From contig NC_088201.1 in assembly GCF_037126465.1 (NCBI RefSeq), positions 233,016,258 to 233,080,257 on the forward strand: a stretch of 64,000 bases of DNA, written 5' to 3'. Of this stretch, positions 32,325 to 43,707 are shown in pieces. The notes under the pieces are model-generated. The model saw nothing but the letters and a program-made list of their open reading frames with translations. It was not told the DNA's origin and ran no database searches. The DNA is from Ornithodoros turicata (Eukaryota; Arthropoda; Arachnida; Ixodida; Argasidae). A program made the position numbers and the translations under genes. Every line of letters starts with the position of its first letter. Positions within the stretch are counted from its first letter, which is position 1.

Positions 32325-32693
32325 CAATTTTATGAGAATCTCAGGTGTAGAGTGGAAAATGACAGTAGAACAATTGAAGTCATGCTCTTCTTCGGCTGGT
32401 TGCACGGTGTGATAAACATACACGATCATTGTTAATACACGCGCGTTTTCGAAAACAAATTACTGTGAAAGGATAGCAGGGAAGAGCCCCACGAGGGGAT
32501 TCTGACACATTGCCGTTGGTAGGACACGGTTTTTTAACTTGTAGGCAAAGCACTCGTTGAGCACGAGGAGCACCAGTCTTTTGTTCCTGCAACTCTTTTA
32601 CTCCCGGTGGCATATCTCAATGCGTAGGTTCCTTGATGGATGAAAACACGCAGCAGCTTTCTTTCCTCCAACTCATGTAAGTACTGGACATGG

Positions 32694-32766
32694 GTCCCTG
32701 TGGCGCAGAGGATAGCGCGTTGGACTTCTAATCCAGAGGTCGCGGGTTCGATCCCCGCCAGGGATG
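32694..32766 (+). tRNA. tRNA-Arg(UCU), array copy 7
   Basis: Consensus gene. Confidence 0.95.
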
Positions 32767-33135
32767 CAATTTTATGAGAATCTCAGGTGTAGAGTGGAAA
32801 ATGACAGTAGAACAATTGAAGTCATGCTCTTCTTCGGCTGGTTGCACGGTGTAATAAACATACACGATCATTGTTAATACACGCGCGTTTTCGAAAACAA
32901 ATTACTGTGAAAGGATAGCAGGGAAGAGCCCCACGAGGGGATTCTGACACATTGCCGTTGGTAGGACACGGTTTTTTAACTTGTAGGCAAAGCACTCGTT
33001 GAGCACGAGGAGCACCAGTCTTTTGTTCCTGCAACTCTTTTACTCCCGGTGGCATATCTCAATGCGTAGGTTCCCTGATGGATGAAAACACGCAGCAGCT
33101 TTGTTTCCTCCAACTCATGTAAGTCCTCGACATGG

Positions 33136-33208
33136 GTCCCTGTGGCGCAGAGGATAGCGCGTTGGACTTCTAATCGAGAGGTCGCGGGCTCGATCACCGC
33201 CAGGGATG
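33136..33208 (+). pseudogene. tRNA-Arg(UCU), array copy 8, probably broken
   Basis: There are three changes: anticodon stem TCCAG to TCGAG, T54 to C, and T-stem CCCGC to ACCGC. Two stems lose a pair and the B box is altered (GGCTCGATCA). It is probably not functional. Confidence 0.7.
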
Positions 33209-33570
33209 CAATTTTATGAGAATCACAGGTGTATAGAGTGGAAAATGACAGTAGACAAGTGAAGTCATGCTCTTCTTCGGGTGGTTGCACAGTGTAATAA
33301 ACATACATCATCTTTGTTAATACACGCGCGTTTTCGAAAAGAAATTACTGTGAAAGGATAGCAGGGAAAAACCCCACAAGAGGATCCTGACACGTCGCCA
33401 TATGCAGGACATGGTTTTTTAAATTGTTGGCAAAGCACTCGTTGAGCACGAGGAGCACCAGTCTTTTGTTCCTGCAACTCTTTTACACCCGGTGGCATAT
33501 CTCAATGCGTAGGTTCCCTGATGGATGAAAACACGCAGTTTCCTCCAACTCGTGTAAGACCTGGACATGG

Positions 33571-33643
33571 GTCCCTGTGGCGCAGAGGATAGCGCGTTGG
33601 ACTTCTAATCCAGAGGTCGCGGGTTCGAACCCCGCCAGGGATG
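33571..33643 (+). tRNA. tRNA-Arg(UCU), array copy 9
   Basis: T loop TTCGAAC (one change, still normal in other tRNAs). The rest is consensus. Confidence 0.92.
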
Positions 33644-34011
33644 CAATTTTATGATTATTTCAGGTGTAGAGTCGAAAATGACAGCAGACAAGTGAAGTCA
33701 TGTTCTTCTTCGGTTGGTTGCACAGTGTAATAAACATAGATGATCTTTGTTAATACACGCGCGTTTTCGATAACAAATTACTGTGAAAGGATAGCAGGGG
33801 AAAACCCCACAAGAGAATCCTGACACGTCGCCGTTTGTAGCACACGATTTTTTAACTTGTAGTCAAAGCACTCGTTGAGCACGAGGAGCACCAGTCTTTT
33901 GTTCCTGCAACACTTTTACACCCGCTAGCATATCTCAATGCGTAGATTCCCTGATGGAATAAAACACTCAGCAGCTTTGTTTCCTCCAACTCATGTAGGT
34001 CTTGCATGTGG

Positions 34012-34084
34012 GTCCCTGTGGCGCAGAGGATAGCGCGTTGGACTTCTAATCCAGAGGTCGCGGGTTCGATCCCCGCCAGGGATG
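34012..34084 (+). tRNA. tRNA-Arg(UCU), array copy 10
   Basis: Consensus gene, with a diverged spacer before it. Confidence 0.94.
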
Positions 34085-34444
34085 CAATTTTATGAGAATT
34101 TCAGGTGTAGAGTGGAAAATTACAGTAGACAAGTGAAGTCATGCTCTCCTTCGGGTGGTAGCACTGTGTGATAAACATAGATGATCTTTGTTAATACACG
34201 CGCGTTTTCGATAACAAATTACTGTGAAAGGATAGCAGGGAAAAACCCCACAAGAGGATCCTGACACGTTGCCGTTTGTAGGACACGATTTTTTAACTTG
34301 TAGGCAAAGCACTCGTTGAGCACGAGGAGCACCAGTCTTTTGTTCCTGCAACTCTTTTACACCCGGTGGCATATCTCAATGCGTAGGTTCCCTGATGGAT
34401 GAAAACACGCAGTTTCCTCCAACTCGTGTAAGACCTGGACACGG

Positions 34445-34517
34445 GTCCCTGTGGCGCATAGGATAGCGCGTTGGACTTCTAATCCAGAGGTCGCGGGTTC
34501 GATCCCCGCCAGGGATG
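34445..34517 (+). tRNA. tRNA-Arg(UCU), array copy 11
   Basis: One D-loop change (CAGAGGATA to CATAGGATA), which alters the A box slightly. All stems are kept. Confidence 0.9.
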
Positions 34518-34877
34518 CAATTTTATGAGAATTTCAGGTGTAGAGTCGAAAATGACAGCAGACAAGTGAAGTCATGCTCTTCTTCGGGTGGTTGCACAGT
34601 GTAATAAACATAGATGATCTTTGTTAATACACGCGCGTTTTCGATAACAAATTACTGTGAAAGGATAGCAGGGAAAAACCCCACAAGAGGATCCTGACAC
34701 GTCGCCGTTTGTAGGACACGATTTTTTAACTTGTAGGCAAAGCACTCGTTGAGCACGAGGAGCACCAGTCTTTTGTTCCTGCAACTTTTTTACACCCGCT
34801 GGCATATCTCAATGCGTGGGTTCCCTGATGGATGAAAATACGCAGTTTCCTGCAACTCACGTAAGACCTGGACATGG

Positions 34878-34889
34878 GTCCCTGTGGCG
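34878..34889 (+). repeat. Left target-site duplication: first 12 nt of a tRNA-Arg gene
   Basis: GTCCCTGTGGCG is tRNA positions 1-12, joined directly to the retrotransposon at 34890. Its second copy (37603-37614) starts the intact tRNA on the other side. It lies exactly 433 bp after copy 11, in register with the array. Confidence 0.92.
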
Positions 34890-37602
34890 GCTTCAACATG
34901 ACCCGCGAAATTGGGCTGCTAAATGGGAAACACTCAAACAAGACGTGAGAGCCTTTGCAATAGAGAGAAGTAACGTGCTAGCCTACCTAGAAATGTATGA
35001 AGAGAACATGTTAAAGGAAGCACAACAAGAACTCACAAGACTGGAAGCAGATAACCCTGGGACGTTCTTGGAAGATTTAAATGAGATTCGTCTCCGTCTT
35101 GAACTTTTCAACAACAACCGGTATGAAGGCGCGAGGGTACGATCGAGAACGAAGAGGTTTTTGCCGGATATGACCGCGTCTAAAAGTCATGCTGCAGGAG
35201 AGCGTAAGCACACCGGCTCTCGACTCATCACGCGGTTGGTGGACCAAGGACATGTTGTCACAGACCTTGAACGCATGAAACAAATATTTGTTGACTACTA
35301 TGAGAACCTGTTTGGGAGGCCAACTGCCACGGTGGACGACGATTTGATCCAGTCGTTTCTCTCTCATATGCCCAAGTTAAACGAGCAAGAGAAAGATGTC
35401 CTGGACGCTGAAATTACAGAGGCGGAAATCCATTCTGCAATACAGAGTTTGAATTTTAACCGTTCTCCTGGACCTGATGGCTTGGGAGCTGAGTTCTACA
35501 AGCGGTACGTGGACCTGCTGGTGCCCATTCTACAATGCGTCTACGCGGAAGCTGAGACTAACAGGATCTTCTCGCACAGTTTTCGAAGGTCCCATACTGT
35601 GCTCATACCCAAAAAAGTGGCGGAGACACGGTTACCCAAGGTGACCGATTATCGGCCTATCACACTCTGTAATGTGGACTATAAGGTGTATGCCAAAGTA
35701 CTTGCTGCCAGGCTCCAGCTTGTGGTGACACAACTTGTTGGCGATCATCAGACATGCGCAATCAGGAACAGGACCATACAAACAAACATCCATGTTGTCC
35801 GCTCAGTTCTAGACTGGTGTCGACTTGAAGGAAGTCATGTAGCCCTGCTGCAAGTGGACCTCTCTAAGGCTTTTGATCGGGTGTGTCACGATTATTTGTT
35901 TTCGCTCTTGCATTACGTCAACATGGGAGACAAGTTCGTAAGCCGAATCAAGTTGTGCTATGAACAGGTTGCAACGAGCCTGGTAATTAACGGCACTCTT
36001 ACCGCGCCAGTGCCCCTTCGAGCTTCAGTACGACAAGGCTGTCCCATGTCGTCCCTACTATTTGATCTATACCTTGAGCCGTTATGCCAGCGTATCATCT
36101 CTCGTGATGACATACGTGGTTTCGAGCTTCGCGATGCTGTGGTGAAGGTCGTGGCGTACGCGGATGACCTTGCGTTTCTCGTGACAGACAAGCCAAGTGT
36201 CGTCAAAGTTATTCACGAACTTCATGTGTTTGGTTAAGTCTCTGGGGCACGTCTAAACAAGGACAAATCTCTGGGGATATGGTGCGGTCAATGGGGAACA
36301 GCCCCGGAATTCTTTTGTGGCGTTCAGTGGCAAACCCGTGGTCCTTGCTACCTTGGGGTCCCGTTAGACAAAAGTTGTAACACGACCTCCTTGTGGTCGG
36401 AGCGATTACAAAACATTAGGACACATGCTTCGACCTGGAAAAAACAAGATATCTCAATGTTTCAACGAGCTTCTGTGTGCAATGTTTTTCTGGCCGCTAA
36501 GCTGATTTACCTCTTGCAAGTTCTGCAATGCTCCCGCAAAATTATACATCGTTGTCATCGCATATTTGCCACCACAATATGGTGTTCAACGTTCGAAAGG
36601 ATACGAAGACAAAACCTGTTCAAGAAAGTCAAGGACGGCGGACTAGGCTTACAGCATCTCTACATCAAGCAACTCGTCATGAGACTGTTTTTTTATAGGC
36701 AGAGTTCACACCCGATTCTGGAAACCATCAAGCGGGCCCTTGCGTACAACTACATTCCCGATATATATGTTGGGTTTCACGAAGAAAGTCTACGCTTAAG
36801 CGGGTTCTACAAAGAGGTTGTCGAGAGCCTAAACTTCTTGAAGGCTAGATTCAGCTTAGAGTACCTCTTTTCTGTCGCCAAGAAAACGTTGGTAGCTCAT
36901 CTTCTCGATGTACTCTTTCCTGTGCCCATCTACCGTCAAATCCCCTCCGGATGGCACGGCACGGATGTATTGTGCAGAGTCAGGAAGATGCCGGTCAAGC
37001 CCAACATGAAGTCATTTTTCTTTAAATTACACACGTCCACACTGCCCGTGAAAGCTTGGCTTCAACAAAAGGGATTCTATGTTCCGTGGTCCGTGAATTG
37101 CAGATTTTGCAACACGCCCGAGACTGTCGATCACCTTTTTCTGGACTGCACAGAAGCTTTATTCTTTTGGGATGACTTACAGTTCAAAGTCCTTAAGCGC
37201 CGTCTTTCGCTTAATCCTCACACTATCCGCTTCCTCCCATTACGCCTCGGTGAAAATGTGAGATACGATATCGTTCTTCTTGTTGCCATGTACTGTTTGT
37301 GGAAGCTTCGTATGGCCGATAGGAACGAAGAGCCCTTGTGTCCTCCTATGAAATATTTCAAAGCCGAACTACTGCAGGTAAAGTTAGCTTGTACTCAGCT
37401 CTTAGAAGTGCCTGAGTGGTTAGATACAGTCTGCGAAAGGCTGAATGTTTTGTAGAAATTGTGTTATTAACGTGTCCGGTATAGAGGAGAAACATCGTAT
37501 TCTCTCTCTGTGATTTTGTTGTATAGTGTATGGTATTGTGAGGTATTGAGTCGACGTGACTCAGAGTAGTAAGCTCTGAAAAATAAAGGTGGAAAAAAAT
37601 AA
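34890..37602 (+). mobile_element. Tx1-like non-LTR retrotransposon inserted at a tRNA 5' end
   Basis: This 2,713-bp 5'-truncated element lies between two copies of tRNA nucleotides 1-12. Removing the element and one 12-nt copy restores the 433-bp array period exactly (34445 to 37603 is 3158 = 2713 + 12 + 433). The 3' end is A-rich (AAAATAAAGGTGGAAAAAAATAA) with no long poly(A). The geometry implies a bottom-strand nick just before tRNA base 1 and a top-strand nick after base 12. The whole tRNA is rebuilt downstream of the element. The protein is closest to the Tx1/L1 group, where targets in small RNA genes (for example U2 snRNA, 5S rRNA) are known. Confidence 0.9.
34891..37455 (+). pseudogene. 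Tx1-like ORF2: reverse transcriptase and C-terminal zinc knuckle, one stop
   Basis: A single plus frame runs from the 5' break to 37455, with one TAA at 36235-36237. Order: the linker after the (missing) endonuclease; RT motifs SPGPDGLGAEFYK, VTDYRPITLCNVDYKVYAKV, LLQVDLSKAFDRV, VRQGCPMSSLLFDLYLEPL and the catalytic YADD (36157-36168); after the stop, the thumb and a C-terminal knuckle CRFCNTPETVDHLFLDC (C-x2-C-x7-H-x4-C) with a Trp-rich tail. The phrase after YRPI, TLCNVDYKVYAKVLAARL, is typical of the Tx1/L1 side of the non-LTR tree. The frame after the stop (VSGARLNKDKS) continues the family alignment, so the TAA is a lone nonsense change. The endonuclease and ORF1 are absent, so this copy cannot move by itself. 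Confidence 0.88.
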
Positions 37603-37675
37603 GTCCCTGTGGCGCAGAGGATAGCGCGTTGGACTTCTAATCCAGAGGTTGCGGGTTCGATCCCCGCAAGGGATG
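37603..37675 (+). tRNA. tRNA-Arg(UCU), copy 12, abutting the retrotransposon
   Basis: The complete 73-nt gene starts at the first base after the element; its first 12 nt are the right target duplication. Two changes from consensus: variable region GGTC to GGTT, and base 66 C to A, which breaks the last acceptor pair (G7-C66). It could still fold, but its function is uncertain. The upstream region that would guide transcription start is now transposon sequence. Confidence 0.85.
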
Positions 37676-38035
37676 CAATTTTATTAGAATCTCAGGTGTA
37701 GAGTGGAAAATGACAGTAGACAAGTGAAGGCATGCTCTTCCTCGCCTGGTTGCACAGTGTAATAAACATATATGATATTTGTTAATACACGCGCGTTTTC
37801 GAAAAGAAATTACTGTGAAAGGATAGCAGGGAAAAACCCCACAAGAGGATCCTGACACGTCGCCGTTTGTAGGACACGATTTTTTAACTTGTAGGCAAAG
37901 CACTCGTTGAGCACGAGGAGCACCAGTCTTTTGTTCCTGCAACTCTTTTACACCCGGTGGCATATCTCAATGCGTAGGTTCCCTGATGGATGAACACACG
38001 CAGTTTCCTCCAACTCATGTAAGACCTGGACATGG

Positions 38036-38108
38036 GTCCCTGTGGCGCAGAGGATAGCGCGTTGGACTTCTAATCCACAGGTCGCGGGTTCGATTCCCGC
38101 CAGGGATG
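38036..38108 (+). tRNA. tRNA-Arg(UCU), copy 13, CACAGG variant
   Basis: The anticodon stem base reads TCCAC (43 G to C) and the T arm GATTCCCGC. The same pair of changes is found in copies 14 and 26. Confidence 0.88.
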
Positions 38109-38468
38109 CAATTTTATGAGAATTTCAGGTGTAGAGTCAAAAATGACAGCAGACAAGTGAAGTCATATTCTTCTTCGGTTGGTTGCACAGTGTAATAAAC
38201 ATAGATGATCTTTGTTAATACACGCGCGTTTTCGATAACAAATTACTGTGAAAGGATAGCAGGGAAAAACCCCACAAGAGGATCCTGACACGTCGCCGTT
38301 TGTAGGACACGATTTTTTAGCTTGTAGGCAAAGCACTCGTTGAGCACGAGGAGCACCAGTCTTTTGTTCCTGCAACTCTTTTACACCCGGTGGCATATCT
38401 CAATGCGTAGGTTCCCTGATGGATGAAAACACGCAGTTTCCTCCAACTCATGTAAGACCTGGACATGG

Positions 38469-38541
38469 GTCCCTGTGGCGCAGAGGATAGCGCGTTGGAC
38501 TTCTAATCCACAGGTCGCGGGTTCGATTCCCGCCAGGGATG
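38469..38541 (+). tRNA. tRNA-Arg(UCU), copy 14, CACAGG variant
   Basis: Identical in the gene to copy 13; the two units are a 433-bp duplication. Confidence 0.88.
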
Positions 38542-38909
38542 CAATTTTATGAGAATTTCTGGTGTAGAGTGGAAAATGACAGTAGACAAGTGAAGTCATG
38601 TTCTTCCTCGGTTGGTTGCACAGTGTAATAAATATAGATGATCTTTGTTAATACACGCGCGTTTTCGATAACAAATTACTGCGAAAGGATAGCAGGGAAA
38701 AACCCCACAAGAGGATCCTGACACGTCGCCGTTTGTAGGACACGATTTTTTAACTTGTAGGCAAAGCACTCGTTGAGCACGAGGAGCACCAGTCTTTTGT
38801 TCCTGCAACTGTTTTACACCCGGTGGCATATCTCAATGCGTAGGTTCCCTGATGGAAGAAAACACTCAGCAGCTTTGTTTCCTCCAACTCATGTAGGTTT
38901 TGCACGTTG

Positions 38910-38982
38910 GTCCCTGTGGTGCAGAGGATAGCGCGTTGGACTTCTAATCCAGAGGTCGCGGGTTCGATCCCTGCCAGGGATG
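38910..38982 (+). tRNA. tRNA-Arg(UCU), copy 15
   Basis: The D stem is GTGC (C11 to T, G-U pair kept) and the T stem CCTGC (G-U kept). Both changes keep pairing. Confidence 0.85.
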
Positions 38983-39339
38983 CAATTTTATGAGAATCTC
39001 AGATGTAGAGTGGAAAATGACAGTAGACAAGTGAAGTCATGCTCTTCTTCGGGTGGTTGCACAGTGTAATAAACATACATGATCTTTGTTAATACACGCG
39101 CGTTTTCGAAAAGAAATTACTATGAAAGGATAGCAGGGAAAAACCACCACAAGAGGATTCTGACACGTCTCCGTTGGTAGGACACGGCTTTTTAACTTGT
39201 AGGCAAATCACGAGGAGCACCAGCCTTTGTTCCCGCAACCCTTTTACACCCGGTAGCATATCTCAATGCGTAGGTTCCCTGATGGAAGAAAACACTCAGC
39301 AGCTTTGTTTCCTCCAACTCATGTAGGTTTTGCACGTGG

Positions 39340-39412
39340 GTCCCTGTGGCGCTGAGGATAGCGCGTTGGACTTCTAATCCAGAGGTCGCCGGTTCGATCC
39401 ACGCCAGTAATG
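39340..39412 (+). pseudogene. tRNA-Arg(UCU), copy 16, probably broken
   Basis: A box GCGCTGAGG, T stem GCCGG/CACGC (mispaired) and 3' acceptor CAGTAAT (two mismatches). The spacer before it is also the most diverged in this part, with a deletion in the usual ACTCGTTGAGCACGAGG block. Confidence 0.75.
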
Positions 39413-39773
39413 CAATTTTATGAGAATCTCAGGTGTAGAGTGGAAAATCACAGTATACAAGTGAAGTCATGTTCTTCTTAGGTTGGGTTGCACAGTGTAA
39501 TAAACATAGATGATCTTTGTTAATACACGCGCGTTTTCGATAACAAATTACTGCGAAAGGATAACAGGGAAAAACCCCACAAGAGGATCCTGACACGTCG
39601 CCGTTCGTAGGACACGATTTTTTAACTTGTAGGCAAAGCACTCGTTGAGCACGAGGAGCACCAGTCTTTTGTTCCTGCAACTCTTTTACACCCGGTGGCA
39701 TATCTCAATGCGTAGGTTCCCTGATGGATGAAAACACGCAGTTTCCTGCAACTCATGTAAGACCTGCACATGG

Positions 39774-39846
39774 GTCCCTGTGGCGCAGAGGATAGCGCGT
39801 TGGACTTCTAATCCAGAGGTCGCGGGTTCGATCCCCGCCAGGGATG
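39774..39846 (+). tRNA. tRNA-Arg(UCU), copy 17
   Basis: Consensus gene followed by a stronger T7 terminator. Confidence 0.94.
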
Positions 39847-40215
39847 CGATTTTTTTGGGAATTTCAGGTGTAGAGTCGAAAATGACAGTAGACAAGTGAA
39901 GTCATGCTCTTCTTTGGGTGGTTGCACTGTGTAATAAACATAGATGATCTTTGTTAATACACGCGCGTTTTCGATAACAAATTACTGTGAAAGGATAGCA
40001 GGGAAAAAACCCACAAGAGGATCCTGACACGTCGCCGTTTGTAGGACACGATTTTTTAACTTGTAGGCAAAGCACTCGTTGAGCACGAGGAGCACCAGTC
40101 TTTTGTTCCTGCAACTCTTTTACACCCGGTGGCATATCTCAATGCGTAGATTCCCTGATGGATGAAAACACGCAGCAGCTTTGTTTCCTCCAACTCATGC
40201 AAGTCCTGGACACGG

Positions 40216-40288
40216 GTCCCTGTGGCGCAGAGGATAGCGCGTTGGACTTCTAATCCAGAGGTCGCGGGTTCGATCCCCGCCAGGGATG
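40216..40288 (+). tRNA. tRNA-Arg(UCU), copy 18
   Basis: Consensus gene; the first of the copies followed by a T5 terminator (GCAGTTTTTGAG). Confidence 0.95.
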
Positions 40289-40651
40289 CAGTTTTTGAGA
40301 ACCTCACGTGTAGAGTGGAAAATGACAGTAGACAAGTGAAGTCATGCTCTTCTTCGGGTGATTGCACAGTGTAATAAACATACATGATCTTTGTTAATAC
40401 AAGCGCGTTTTCAAGAAGAAATTACTCTGAAAGGATAGCAGGGAAAAAACCCCACAAGAGGATTCTGACACGTAGGTAGGACATGGTTTTTTTAACTTGT
40501 TGGCAAAGCACTCGTTGAGCACGAGGAGCACCACTCTTTTGTTCCTGCAACTCTTTTACTCCCGGTGGCATATCTCAATGCGTAGGTTCCTAGATGGATG
40601 AAAACAGGCAGCAGCTTTGTTTCCTCCAACTCATGCAAGTCCTGGACATGG

Positions 40652-40724
40652 GTCCCTGTGGCGCAGAGGATAGCGCGTTGGACTTCTAATCCAGAGGTCG
40701 CGGGTTCGATCCCCGCCAGGGATG
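40652..40724 (+). tRNA. tRNA-Arg(UCU), copy 19
   Basis: Consensus gene, T5 terminator. Start of the first 1312-bp higher-order unit (partner copy 22). Confidence 0.95.
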
Positions 40725-41090
40725 CAGTTTTTGAGAATCTCACGTGAGAGTGGAAAATGACAGTAGACAAGTGAGGTCATGCTCTTCTTCGGCTGGCTGC
40801 ACAGTGTAATAAACATACTCGATCTTTGTTAATATACGCGCGTTTTCGAAAACAAATTACTGTGAAAGGATAGCAGGGAAGAGCCCCACAAGAGGATTCC
40901 GACACATTGCCGTTGGTAGGACACGGTTTTTTAACTTGTTGGCAAAACTCTCGTTGAGCACGAGGAGCACCAGTCTTTTGTTCCTGCAACTCTTTTACTC
41001 CCGGTGGCATATCTCAATGCGTAGGTTCCTTGATGGATGAAAACACGCAGCAGCTTTGTTTCCTCCAACTCATGCAAGTCATGGACACGG

Positions 41091-41163
41091 GTCCCTGTGG
41101 CGCAGAGGATAGCGCGTTGGACTTCTAATCCAGAGGTCGCGGGTTCGATCCCCGCCAGGGATG
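41091..41163 (+). tRNA. tRNA-Arg(UCU), copy 20
   Basis: Consensus gene; its partner in the second higher-order unit is copy 23 (+1312). Confidence 0.95.
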
Positions 41164-41525
41164 CAGTTTTTGAGAACCTCACGTGTAGAGTGGAAAATGA
41201 CAGTAGACAAGTGAAGTCATGCTCTTCTTCGGGTGATTGCACAGTGTAATAAACATACATGATCTTTGTTAATACAAGCGCGTTTTCAAGAAGAAATTAC
41301 TCTGAAAGGATAGCAGGGAAAAACCCCACAAGAGGATTCTGACACGTAGGTAGGACATGGTTTTTTCAACTTGTTGGCAAAGCACTCGTTGAGCACGAGG
41401 AGCACCACTCTTTTGTTCCTGCAACTCTTTTACTCCCGGTGGCATATCTCAATGCGTAGGTTCCTTGATGGATGAAAACAGGCAGCAGCTTTGTTCCCTC
41501 CAACTCATGTAAGTCCTGGACATGG

Positions 41526-41598
41526 GTCCCTGTGGCGCAGAGGATAGCGCGTTGGACTTCTAATCCAGAGGTCGCGGGTTCGATCCCCGCCAGGGATG
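41526..41598 (+). tRNA. tRNA-Arg(UCU), copy 21
   Basis: Consensus gene; partner copy 24 (+1312). Confidence 0.95.
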
Positions 41599-41963
41599 CA
41601 GTTTTTGAGAATCTCACGTGAGAGTGGAAAATGACAGTAGACAAGTGAAGTCATGCTCTTCTTCGGGTGGTTGCACAGTGTAATAAACATACATGATCTT
41701 TGTTAATACAAGCGCGTTTTCAAAAAGAAATTACTGTGAAAGGATAGCAGGGAAAAACCCCACAAGAGGATTCTGACACGTCGCATAGGTAGGACATGTT
41801 TTTTTAACTTCTTGCCAAAGCACTCGTTGAGCACGAGGAGCACCACTCTTTTGTTCCTGCAACTCTTTTACTCCCGGTGGCATATCTCAATGCGTAGGTT
41901 CCTTGATGGATGAAAACAGGCAGCAGCTTTGTTTCCTCCAACTCATGTAAGTCCTGCACATGG

Positions 41964-42036
41964 GTCCCTGTGGCGCAGAGGATAGCGCGTTGGACTTCTA
42001 ATCCAGAGGTCGCGGGTTCGATCCCCGCCAGGGATG
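41964..42036 (+). tRNA. tRNA-Arg(UCU), copy 22
   Basis: Consensus gene; partner copies 19 (-1312) and 25 (+1312). Confidence 0.95.
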
Positions 42037-42402
42037 CAGTTTTTGAGAATCTCACGTGAGAGTGGAAAATGACAGTAGACAAGTGAGGTCATGCTCTTCT
42101 TCGGCTGGCTGCACAGTGTAATAAACATACTCGATCTTTGTTAATATACGCGCGTTTTCGAAAACAAATTGCTGTGAAAGGATAGCAGGGAAGAGCCCCA
42201 CAAGAGGATTCCGACACATTGCCGTTGGTAGGACACGGTTTTTTAACTTGTTGGCAAAACTCTCGTTGAGCACGAGGAGCACCAGTCTTTTGTTCCTGCA
42301 ACTCTTTTACTCCCGGTGGCATATCTCAATGCGTAGGTTCCTTGATGGATGAAAACACGCAGCAGCTTTGTTTCCTCCAACTCATGCAAGTCCTGGACAC
42401 GG

Positions 42403-42475
42403 GTCCCTGTGGCGCAGAGGATAGCGCGTTGGACTTCTAATCCAGAGGTCGCGGGTTCGATCCCCGCCAGGGATG
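42403..42475 (+). tRNA. tRNA-Arg(UCU), copy 23
   Basis: Consensus gene. Confidence 0.95.
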
Positions 42476-42837
42476 CAGTTTTTGAGAACCTCACGTGTAG
42501 AGTGGAAAATGACAGTAGACAAGTGAAGTCATGCTCTTCTTCGGGTGATTGCACAGTGTAATAAACATACATGATCTTTGTTAATACAAGCGCGTTTTCA
42601 AGAAGAAATTACTCTGAAAGGATAGCAGGGAAAAACCCCACAAGAGGATTCTGACACGTAGGTAGGACATGGTTTTTTCAACTTGTTGGCAAAGCACTCG
42701 TTGAGCACGAGGAGCACCACTCTTTTGTTCCTGCAACTCTTTTACTCCCGGTGGCATATCTCAATGCGTAGGTTCCTTGATGGATGAAAACAGGCAGCAG
42801 CTTTGTTCCCTCCAACTCATGTAAGTCCTGGACATGG

Positions 42838-42910
42838 GTCCCTGTGGCGCAGAGGATAGCGCGTTGGACTTCTAATCCAGAGGTCGCGGGTTCGATCCCC
42901 GCCAGGGATG
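42838..42910 (+). tRNA. tRNA-Arg(UCU), copy 24
   Basis: Consensus gene. Confidence 0.95.
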
Positions 42911-43275
42911 CAGTTTTTGAGAATCTCACGTGAGAGTGGAAAATGACAGTAGACAAGTGAAGTCATGCTCTTCTTCGGGTGGTTGCACAGTGTAATAAAC
43001 ATACATGATGTTTGTTAATACAAGCGCGTTTTCAAAAAGAAATTACTGTGAAAGGATAGCAGGGAAAAACCCCACAAGAGGATTCTGACACGTCGCATAG
43101 GTAGGACATGGTTTTTTAACTTCTTGGCAAAGCACTCGTTGAGCACGAGGAGCACCACTCTTTTGTTCCTGCAACTCTTTTACTCCCGGTGGCATATCTC
43201 AATGCGTAGGTTCCTTGATGGATGAAAACACGCAGCAGCTTTGTTTCCTCCAACTCATGTAAGTCCTGCACATGG

Positions 43276-43348
43276 GTCCCTGTGGCGCAGAGGATAGCGC
43301 GTTGGAGTTCTAATCCAGAGGTCGCGGGTTCGACCCCCGCCAGGGATG
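43276..43348 (+). tRNA. tRNA-Arg(UCU), copy 25, C32 variant
   Basis: The anticodon loop begins G instead of C (GTTCTAA; base 32). Position 32 is a pyrimidine in most tRNAs, so decoding may be affected if it is expressed. T loop TTCGACC is normal. Confidence 0.85.
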
Positions 43349-43707
43349 CAGTTTTTGAGAATCTCACGTGAGAGTGGAAAATTACAGTAGACAAGTGAAG
43401 TCATGCTCTTCTTCGGGTGGTTGCACAGTGTAATAAACATACATGATCTTTGTCAATACAAGCGCGTTTTCAAAAAGAAATTACTGTGAAAGGATAGCAG
43501 GGAAAAACCCCACAAGAGGATTCTGACACGTCGCATAGGTAGGACATGGTTTTTTAACTTCTTGGCAAAGCACTCGTTGAGCACGAGGAGCACCACTCTT
43601 TTGTTCCTGCAACTCTTTTACTCCCGGTGGCATATCTCAATGCGTAGGTTCCTTGATGGATGAAAACAGGCAGCAGCTTTGTTCCCTCCAACTCATCCTG
43701 GACATGG

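Noticed and set aside
37603..37675. tRNA copy 12 as a part carried by the retrotransposon
   Set aside because: The array period is restored exactly when the element and one 12-nt copy are removed, so the tRNA belongs to the array.
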